A stretch of 64,000 nt of DNA, taken from assembly GCF_014645815.1 (NCBI RefSeq), contig NZ_BMML01000020.1:62001-126000 (forward strand), in the 5' to 3' direction. The position numbers were made by a program, and so were the translations under genes. Each line of letters begins with the position of its first letter. The stretch's first letter is position 1. The notes under the pieces are model-generated. The model made no database searches and was not told where the DNA came from. It saw nothing but the letters and a program-made list of their open reading frames with translations. Shown in pieces: positions 58,457 to 64,000 of this stretch. This DNA is from Streptomyces fuscichromogenes. Lineage in GTDB: Bacteria; Actinomycetota; Actinomycetes; Streptomycetales; Streptomycetaceae.

Positions 58457-60865
58457 ATGGAACGACGTCCCACCCCTCCCAGCCACCCGGCGCAGACCCA
58501 CGCCGTACCGCCGGAGGTCCGCACCGCCGCGGTCACGGTCGACGAACGGGGCGTCGTGACCGGCTGGAGCGACGGGGCCCGGCTGCTGCTCGGCTATCCG
58601 CCCGCCGAGATCCTGGGGCAGCGGGCCGCCCGGCTGCTCGCCGGACCGGACCCGGACAGCTGGCGGAAGGCGGCCGCCGAACCGCGCTGGAGCGGGACCG
58701 CGGCACTGCGCCACCGGGACGGGCACCGGCTGGACCGGGACGTCCTGGTCCACCGCAGGCCCTCCGGCGAGCGGCCGGGCGGCACCGAGTGGCTGGTGGT
58801 GTCCGCCGTGACCGGCCCGGCCGCGGACTCGGCCGGCCGGGCGCTCGGCGAATGGGCCTTCCAGCAGTCGCCGTGCGTCTCCGCCGTCTTCGACGAGGAG
58901 CTGCGGCTGGCCCGCGCGAGCGTCACGACCCAGCGCACGCTGCATCTGGCGGAGGGGATGATGCGGGGGCTGCGGCTGACGGACATCGTGCCGAACGAGG
59001 GCAGCGCCGAGGCCGAGTCGAGGATGCGGCGGGTCCTGGACGGCGCCGGGCCCCAGGAGATCCGTCTCCACCTGGACCCGGCCGACCCGGAACGCACCTG
59101 GCACGCGTGGCTCATGCCGCTCGCGGACACCGGCGGCCGGGTGCGCGCGGTGGCCCTGACGGCCCACGCCGACCCGTCCCAGCAGCTGGTACGGCGCCGG
59201 ATGCTGCTGCTCAGCGACGCCGGGGTGCGCATCGGCACCAGCTCCGACGTGCAGCGCACCGCGCGGGAGCTGGCCGAGGTCGCCGTCCCCGCCTTCGCCG
59301 ACGAGTGCGCCGTCGACCTGCTGGACACTCCCCGGCACGGCACACCGCCGTCCGACGGCGTCGCCCTGCGCCGGGCCGCCGTGCGCTCGGTGCCCGACGG
59401 GCCGCCGCTCCCCGGGCCCTCCGGCGATGTGCTGCGCTGCCCGCCGTGGTCGCCGTCGGGCCGGTGCCTGGCCGAGGGGCGGGGCACGGTGTACCCGGGC
59501 GGCGACGAGGTCGTGAGCCGCTGGGCGCGGGAGGACCCGCAGGCCGCCGCGTGGGTCCTGGCGAGCGGGGCGCACTCGCTGATGGCGGTGCCGCTCAGGG
59601 CGGGCGACATCACGTTCGGCGTGGCCCTGTTCGCGCGGGGCGGGCGGACCGAGCCGTTCGACGCGGACGACCTGTGGCTGGCCGAACAGCTCGCGGCGCG
59701 CACGGCCACCAGCATCCAGGGCGCCGCGCACGTGCGGCGGCAGCACACCACCACCATGACGCTGCAACGCAGCCTGCTCCCCCAGACCCTGCCCCAGCAG
59801 GCGGCCCTGGACATCGCCACCCGCTATCTGCCCTCGGTCGGCCAGGCCGGGGTGGGCGGCGACTGGTTCGACGTCATCCCGCTGTCCGGGACCCGGGTGG
59901 CGCTCGTCGTGGGCGATGTCGTCGGCCACGGCATGCGGGCCGCCGCCACCATGGGCCGGGTCCGCACCGCCGTCCGCACCCTGGCCGACGTCGACCTGCC
60001 GCCCGACGAACTCCTCAGCCACCTCGACGACCTGGTCGTCCACCTCTCCGCCGAGGAGGCCGGCGACGGCGACGCCTCCGACACCGCCGGCGGCGTGGGC
60101 ACCACCTGCCTGTACGGCGTGTACGACCCCGTCACCCGGCGGCTCTGCGTCGCGCGGGCCGGCCACCCGCCGCCCGCCGTGGTCACCTCGGGCGCCGTCC
60201 GCTTCCTCGACGTCCCGGCCGGCCCTCCGCTCGGCCTCGGCGGGCTGCCCTTCGAGTCGTACGAGACGGAGCTCCCCGAAGGGAGCCTGATCGCCCTCTA
60301 CACCAACGGCCTGCTCGAACCCCGCGAGCACGACATCGACGACGCCCTCGACACGATGTTCGCCGCGCTCGCCCGCCCGGCCCAGAGCCTGGACACCGTC
60401 TGCGACCGGGTCCTGACGTCCATGCTCACCCATCGCCCCGACGACGACATCGCCCTGCTCGTCGCGCGCACCCGGGCCCTGCACGCCGACCGGGTCGCCA
60501 CCTGGGAGCTGCCCTTCGACCTGGCCGCCGTGGCACAGGCCCGCAGACTCGCCACCGAGCAGCTGACCGTGTGGCAGCTGGAGGAGGCCGCGTTCATCAC
60601 GGAGCTCGTCGTCAGCGAGATGGTCACCAACGCGTTCCGCTACGGCCGCCCGCCGGTCCGGCTCCGCCTGATCCACGACGACCACACCCTCACCTGCGAG
60701 GTCTTCGACTCCAGCAACACCGCCCCGCACATGCGACGGGCCCACACCTACGACGAGGGCGGCCGCGGGCTGCTCCTGGTGGGCCAGCTGACCCGGCGCT
60801 GGGGCACCCGGCACGCGGGCACCGGCAAGACCGTCTGGGCGGAGCAGTACCTCGCGGAGGGCTGA
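58457..60865 (+). CDS. PAS-GAF-SpoIIE phosphatase with C-terminal anti-sigma-type ATPase
   Basis: An 802-residue signalling protein. N-terminal PAS-like domain(s) (VDERGVVTGWSDGARLLLGYPPAEILGQ; FQQSPCVSAVFDEELRL) occupy about 25-270. A GAF-like domain follows (ARELAEVAVPAFADECAVDLL to ATSIQGAA). The PP2C-type SpoIIE phosphatase has GVGGDWFDVIPL, VVGDVVGHGMRAA and the late DDDIALLV motif. An HATPase_c of RsbW type ends the protein (ELVVSEMVTNAFRYG, DEGGRGLLLVGQLTRRWG). It should dephosphorylate anti-anti-sigma proteins and possibly phosphorylate or bind them, controlling a sigma factor. No sigma or anti-sigma gene is adjacent. ATG 58457 has AAGGA upstream. Confidence 0.9.
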   Translation: MERRPTPPSHPAQTHAVPPEVRTAAVTVDERGVVTGWSDGARLLLGYPPAEILGQRAARLLAGPDPDSWRKAAAEPRWSGTAALRHRDGHRLDRDVLVHRRPSGERPGGTEWLVVSAVTGPAADSAGRALGEWAFQQSPCVSAVFDEELRLARASVTTQRTLHLAEGMMRGLRLTDIVPNEGSAEAESRMRRVLDGAGPQEIRLHLDPADPERTWHAWLMPLADTGGRVRAVALTAHADPSQQLVRRRMLLLSDAGVRIGTSSDVQRTARELAEVAVPAFADECAVDLLDTPRHGTPPSDGVALRRAAVRSVPDGPPLPGPSGDVLRCPPWSPSGRCLAEGRGTVYPGGDEVVSRWAREDPQAAAWVLASGAHSLMAVPLRAGDITFGVALFARGGRTEPFDADDLWLAEQLAARTATSIQGAAHVRRQHTTTMTLQRSLLPQTLPQQAALDIATRYLPSVGQAGVGGDWFDVIPLSGTRVALVVGDVVGHGMRAAATMGRVRTAVRTLADVDLPPDELLSHLDDLVVHLSAEEAGDGDASDTAGGVGTTCLYGVYDPVTRRLCVARAGHPPPAVVTSGAVRFLDVPAGPPLGLGGLPFESYETELPEGSLIALYTNGLLEPREHDIDDALDTMFAALARPAQSLDTVCDRVLTSMLTHRPDDDIALLVARTRALHADRVATWELPFDLAAVAQARRLATEQLTVWQLEEAAFITELVVSEMVTNAFRYGRPPVRLRLIHDDHTLTCEVFDSSNTAPHMRRAHTYDEGGRGLLLVGQLTRRWGTRHAGTGKTVWAEQYLAEG

Positions 60866-60903
60866 GGGGACCGGACCGGGGCGGTCGCGGGAGGAGCGGG
60901 CGG

Positions 60904-61878
60904 CTACCGGCGGAACACCGGGCGGGCCCAGGACGGCGGCTGCGAGGTGCGGGCGGCGTCCCGGCCGACGGTCGGGGGACCGTCGGCGTCCCGGTCCGCG
61001 GCCGGCTCCTCCGCCGTTTCCTCCGCCGTTTCCTCCGCCGGGCCGGTGCCGCCCGTGGCGTGTCTCAGCGCGCCCACGAACTCCAGGCAGGAGCCGTAGC
61101 GGTCCTCGGGGACCTTGGCCAGCGCCTGGGCGAACACGTCGTCGAACGCCGGGGGCAGCCCCGCCCGCACGTCGCTGAGCGCCGGCGGGGCGTCGTACTG
61201 GTGTGCCCACAGCAGCGCGATGTCCTCGTCCCGGACGAACGGCGGACCGCCGGCGAGCATCTCGAAGACCACGCAGGCGAGGCTGTAGAGGTCACAGCGG
61301 CCGTCCACCGGGCGCCCCGAGATCTGTTCCGGCGCCACGTAGTCCAGCGTGCCCACGAACTCGCCGACCGTCGTGAACCCGGTCAGCGACAGCGACTTCT
61401 TGGTGAGCCCGAAGTCGGTGAGGTAGACGTGCTCCGGGTGCTCGCTGTCCGTGCCCTGCGCCACCAGCACGTTGCCGGGCTTCACGTCCCGGTGCACCAG
61501 GCCGTGCTCGTGCGCCGCGTCCAGCGCGGAGGCGACCTGGGCCGCGATCCGCAGCACCGCGTCCACCGGCAGCACACCCTCCTTGTCCAGCAGCGCGCGC
61601 AGGTCGGGACCCGACACGTAACGCATCGCGATGTACAGCACGCCGTCCGTCTCGCCGGCCTCGAAGATCGGCACGATGTGGGGGTGGTCGAGGGCGGCGG
61701 CGACCCGTGACTCATGGGTGAAGCGGCGCCGGAAGGTGTCGTTGCGGGCCATCTCGGGGGCCAGCAGCTTCAGCGCGACGGTCCGGTCCAGACGCAGGTC
61801 CTTGGCACGGTAGACGACGGCCATGCCGCCGCGCCCGATCTCGCCCTCGACCTCGTAACCCGAGATGCGCGTCGCCAT
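60904..61878 (-). CDS. Soluble Ser/Thr protein kinase
   Basis: A 324-residue Hanks-type kinase with GEIGRGGMAVVYRA (P-loop), VALKLL (Lys), HRDVKPGNVLV (catalytic loop), LTDFGLTKK (DFG) and APEQISGRPVDGRCDLYSLACVVFEML. The 55-residue tail after 265 is acidic and repetitive (AEETAEETAEEP). No transmembrane helix or PASTA domain is present, so it is cytosolic. It probably starts at ATG 61878, seven bases after TACGAT, as a leaderless message; an ATG three codons upstream overlaps that box. It is convergent with the SpoIIE gene. Confidence 0.92.
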   Translation of the reverse strand: MATRISGYEVEGEIGRGGMAVVYRAKDLRLDRTVALKLLAPEMARNDTFRRRFTHESRVAAALDHPHIVPIFEAGETDGVLYIAMRYVSGPDLRALLDKEGVLPVDAVLRIAAQVASALDAAHEHGLVHRDVKPGNVLVAQGTDSEHPEHVYLTDFGLTKKSLSLTGFTTVGEFVGTLDYVAPEQISGRPVDGRCDLYSLACVVFEMLAGGPPFVRDEDIALLWAHQYDAPPALSDVRAGLPPAFDDVFAQALAKVPEDRYGSCLEFVGALRHATGGTGPAEETAEETAEEPAADRDADGPPTVGRDAARTSQPPSWARPVFRR

Positions 61879-61885
61879 CACCCGC

Positions 61886-61891
61886 ATCGTA
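61886..61891 (-). promoter_or_regulatory. -10 box TACGAT of a leaderless transcript
   Basis: On the minus strand TACGAT is followed by GCGGGTG and ATG 61878, giving a seven-base spacing. It argues for the shorter kinase start. Confidence 0.5.
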
Positions 61892-61968
61892 TCCAGGGGT
61901 GCGCCGCCCGCGCGAAACGGCGACGGGCGGAGACGGGCGAGGACCCCCGGCCGAAGGGGTACGACAGG

Positions 61969-62388
61969 TCACGGAGGCGCCGCCTGCCAGCCGGTCCAGC
62001 GCGACACGGTGACGAGGACGACCGCGGCGTCCGGGGGCCGCTCCCGGTACTGCGGGTACTTCGCGCACAGCGGCTCGACGACGGCCGCGTCGGCGGGAAC
62101 CACCCGCGCGTCGCCGTCCGCCCGGACCCACCACAGACGGTCCCAGTTCTCGTCGTACGCGTCCGCGAGCAGGCACACGGCCGGCCGCGCGGCGATGTTG
62201 CGCAGCCGCTTGAGGCGGGGCGTGGTCTTGGGTTTGTGGTCCACGGCGGTGACGATCCCGTCCGGGCCGTAGCGCGCGAAGACGACCGGCACCAGATGGG
62301 GGCGCCCGTCCGCGTCCACCGTCGCGAGCCGGGCCACCCGCGCCGCGGCGAACCGCCGCCGTGCCTCGTCCCACGCCAGCTCCGGCAC
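61969..62388 (-). CDS. PPOX-class split-barrel flavin/F420-dependent protein
   Basis: A 139-residue protein starting PELAWDEARRRFAAARVARLATVDADGRPHLVPVVFARYGPDGIVTAVDHKPKTTPRLKRLRNIAARPAVCLLADAYDENWDRLWWVRADGDARVV. This is a pyridoxamine-phosphate-oxidase-type split barrel. The sequence around KPKTTPRLKRLRNI matches the TIGR03668-type F420-binding subgroup. The reaction is unknown. GTG 62388 is used, 17 bases after the phosphoribosyltransferase stop; the pair probably forms an operon. It ends about 90 bases upstream of the kinase start. Confidence 0.83.
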   Translation of the reverse strand: MPELAWDEARRRFAAARVARLATVDADGRPHLVPVVFARYGPDGIVTAVDHKPKTTPRLKRLRNIAARPAVCLLADAYDENWDRLWWVRADGDARVVPADAAVVEPLCAKYPQYRERPPDAAVVLVTVSRWTGWQAAPP

Positions 62389-62405
62389 CGGACCGCCGCC
62401 CCCCG

Positions 62406-63047
62406 TCAGGTCCCGCGCAGCGCGTCGAGCACGTCGGCGTCCGTCAGCTGCTCGAAGTCGTCGTACCACTGCCCCACCGCGCTGAAGCGGGCCGGCCGGC
62501 AGGGGCAGACGACCAGGTCGGCCTCGGCGGCGAGGGCGGCGAGGGAGTCGGGCGCGCCGACCGGGACGGCCAGCACGGTCCGGGCGGGGCCCCGGCCCCG
62601 TACGTGGCGCAGGGCGGCTCGGGCGGTGGAGCCGGTGGCGAGACCGTCGTCGACGACGATCACGGTACGGCCGCGCAGGTCGGGTGCCGGCCGGCCCTCC
62701 CGGTAGCGGCGCTCGCGGCGGCGCAGTTCCCGCCGCTCCCGCTCCACCACGGGGGCCAGGGACTCCTCGCTCAGGCCCAGGTGGGCGAGGGTCGCCGGGT
62801 CGAGCAGCGGCGGGTCGTCCCCGGCGATCGCGCCGACGCCGAACTCCTCCTGGTGCGGGGCTCCGATCTTGCGTACGACGAGCACGTCGAGCGGGGCCGA
62901 GAGCTCCCGCGCGACCTCCGCGGCGACGGCCGCCCCGCCCCGGGGCAGGGCCAGCACGATCGGGTCCGGCAGCGCACCCTCGTCGCGCAACCCACCCAGC
63001 ACGACGGCGAGTTCACGGCCGCCGTGCGCGCGGTCCCGGTAGCGCAT
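62406..63047 (-). CDS. Phosphoribosyltransferase-fold protein
   Basis: A 213-residue type I phosphoribosyltransferase-like protein. The PRPP motif is VIVVDDGLATGSTARAAL, preceded by LPRGGAAVAAEVARELSAPLDVLVVRKIGAP. Members of this subgroup often lie with stress genes and lack a proven substrate. ATG 63047 is preceded by AGGA. It is followed by the PPOX-fold gene. Upstream is a 650-bp region with the heptamer minisatellite. Confidence 0.85.
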   Translation of the reverse strand: MRYRDRAHGGRELAVVLGGLRDEGALPDPIVLALPRGGAAVAAEVARELSAPLDVLVVRKIGAPHQEEFGVGAIAGDDPPLLDPATLAHLGLSEESLAPVVERERRELRRRERRYREGRPAPDLRGRTVIVVDDGLATGSTARAALRHVRGRGPARTVLAVPVGAPDSLAALAAEADLVVCPCRPARFSAVGQWYDDFEQLTDADVLDALRGT

Positions 63048-63701
63048 GGGTCGTCCTCTCCGGCCGGGGCGGCTCCCCTTCTCCATGGTCACACCGGGCC
63101 CGGACCCCCGCATCGGAGAACCCGGACGAGAAGGGAAAAGGGGGAAGACGGCGGTTCGGGCGCCGGCGGGCGAGGTCGTGTCGTGTCGACCCATGCGCAG
63201 CCCGGCAGGGGCAGTGCCGACGAGACGGAGGCGACGATCGGGAACCCGGACAGCCAATGTCCGAACCACCGATGTCCGGACCGCCGGGAGCCGGGAGCCG
63301 GGAGCCGAAAGGCGGAAGGCGGAAGGCGGAAGGCGAGAGCCGGGAGGCGAGAGCCGGGAGGCGAGAGCCGGGAGCCGAAAGGCGGAAGGCGGAAGGCGGA
63401 AGGCGGCAGGCGAGAGCCGGGAGGCGAGAGCCGGAAGCCGGGAGCCGAAAGGCGGGCGGCAGGCAGGCGGCAGGCGGCAGGCGGCAGGCGGCAGGCGGCA
63501 GGCGGAGCGTGGCCGGAGTGGGGCCGGAGTGGGGTGTGGTCGTGAAGGAGCGCATGACCGACGACTCGGCGTCGGCCGGGAGGCGGGTCCTGGACCGGGC
63601 CTCCCGGGACGGTGGCGTCCCGCCGTACGACCTGTACCCGGCGGAGCCGAGCCGGGCAAGGTGTGCCGGTCCCGGCGGTACTGCCGTTGCCCCTGGGGCG
63701 C
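63048..63701. other. Gene-poor region with minisatellite
   Basis: Between the phosphoribosyltransferase start and the second P450 stop, this 654-bp stretch contains a run of heptamer repeats and one possible short gene. Long frames crossing the repeats are repeat artefacts (arginine/glycine and proline-rich), since the 7-bp unit reads through all frames. Confidence 0.6.
63284..63507. repeat. Heptanucleotide minisatellite, about 30 copies
   Basis: A run of 7-base units of types CCGGGAG, CCGAAAG, GCGGAAG, GCGAGAG and GCGGCAG spans about 224 bases. The unit types recur in blocks, and a higher-order pattern (CCGGGAG/CCGAAAG followed by three GCGGAAG, then GCGAGAG/CCGGGAG pairs) appears twice. 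One slip of phase occurs near 63459-63466. The strand shown is purine-rich. Confidence 0.95.
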
Positions 63702-63712
63702 CTACCAGGTGA
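63554..63712 (+). CDS. Possible small protein
   Basis: A 52-codon frame starting MTDDSASAGRRVLDRASRDGG, with AAGGAG three bases before ATG 63554. The middle VPPYDLYPAEPSRARC is not recognised, and the end is Ala/Gly/Pro-rich. It overlaps the 3' end of the convergent P450 gene by 11 bases. The good ribosome site is the only support. Confidence 0.3.
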   Translation: MTDDSASAGRRVLDRASRDGGVPPYDLYPAEPSRARCAGPGGTAVAPGAPTR

Positions 63713-64000
63713 GGTGCAGCTCCTCGGGTGAGCGGTGGATCATCGTCGGCCGCATGGTGACCGGGCGCTCCGCCGCGAGCCGCAGGTCCGGCAGCCGGCG
63801 CGTCAGTTCCCCCACCGTGACACGGAGTTGCTCGCGGGCCAGCTGGGCGCCGACGCAGGCGTGCGCGCCGAAGCCGAAGGCGAGGTGGCGGGCCGGGGTG
63901 TCCCGGGTGATGTCGAACGTGTCGGGGCGGGGATGGCACGAGGCATCCCGGTTGGCCGCGCCGAAGGCGACGAACAGGTCGGCCCCGGCCGGGAGTTCGG
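63702..64000 (-). CDS. Cytochrome P450, C-terminal part (runs off the window)
   Basis: The last 98 codons of a P450 are present. ELPAGADLFVAFGAANRDASCHPRPDTFDITRD is the region before the heme, and the heme-binding motif is FGFGAHACVGAQLARE. After that comes VTVGELTRRLPDLRLAAERPVTMRPTMIHRSPEELHLTW and a TAG at 63704-63702. The motif is complete, so the gene is probably functional. The N-terminal three quarters, start and partner genes lie beyond position 64000. It is separate from the P450 fusion at the other end. Confidence 0.88.
   Translation of the reverse strand, partial: ELPAGADLFVAFGAANRDASCHPRPDTFDITRDTPARHLAFGFGAHACVGAQLAREQLRVTVGELTRRLPDLRLAAERPVTMRPTMIHRSPEELHLTW

Noticed and set aside
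63284..63507. CRISPR array
   Set aside because: Units are only 7 bp, contiguous, with no spacers and no cas genes; it is a minisatellite.
62684..63712. Long plus-strand frame through the minisatellite
   Set aside because: It is antisense to the phosphoribosyltransferase gene and then reads repeat DNA; only its last 52 codons have a ribosome site.

Overview
The window is high-GC actinobacterial DNA and reads as Streptomyces. Supporting signs are strong third-position G/C bias, frequent GTG and TTG starts, leaderless genes with TANNNT boxes 6-7 bases upstream, a Tat-exported esterase, secreted CAP and lectin proteins, SpoIIE phosphatases and the pattern of small two-component operons. The species cannot be told from the sequence. 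No tRNA, rRNA, CRISPR array or recognisable biosynthetic gene cluster was seen.

Layout. 0.2-3.0 kb: an unusual single-chain flavoprotein reductase-cytochrome P450 fusion joined by a histidine-proline repeat. 3.5-4.4 kb: a secreted CAP protein. 4.7-8.7 kb: an acetyltransferase, a NikA/CntA-type lipoprotein and a fused double permease, with Zur-like palindromes before the first and second genes. 8.8-12.4 kb: a ricin-B lectin, then a cupin/XRE-regulator pair divergent from a zinc alcohol dehydrogenase.

12.8-23.8 kb looks like an accessory island. It holds a decayed IS5-type element with intact ends, a secreted Rhs protein with a swapped-in C-terminal toxin and an overlapping candidate immunity gene, and a Tn7-like TnsA/TnsB pair without TnsC or TniQ. 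24.5-29 kb: a secreted BNR-repeat protein and a polytopic membrane protein. 29-33 kb: a LuxR response regulator/histidine kinase pair in line with an ABC exporter. 33-38.6 kb: PAP2 phosphatase, tannase-type esterase, secreted lipoprotein, acyltransferase and a secreted unknown.

38.6-47 kb is an envelope-sugar neighbourhood: epimerase, OmpR/HK pair, GT2, TIGR04282-type transferase, methyltransferase, membrane molybdopterin oxidoreductase and a GT-C-like membrane protein. Several of its genes are leaderless. 47.1-52.7 kb is the most unusual accessory block. A GRAM/PH-like protein is translationally coupled to a CHAT caspase-like protease, and facing them is a compact operon with a J-domain/CD225 fusion, a DUF6338-like protein and two unknowns.

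53-56.5 kb: MarR regulator, a cytosolic amide/urea-type binding protein and an NCS1 permease with a cysteine-rich tail, behind a perfect 22-bp operator-like palindrome. 56.7-63 kb is a stress/signalling set: NAD kinase, a tiny LuxR regulator, a PAS-GAF-SpoIIE-HATPase phosphatase, a soluble Ser/Thr kinase, a PPOX-fold flavin/F420 protein and a phosphoribosyltransferase. A heptanucleotide minisatellite follows, and the window ends inside a second P450 gene.
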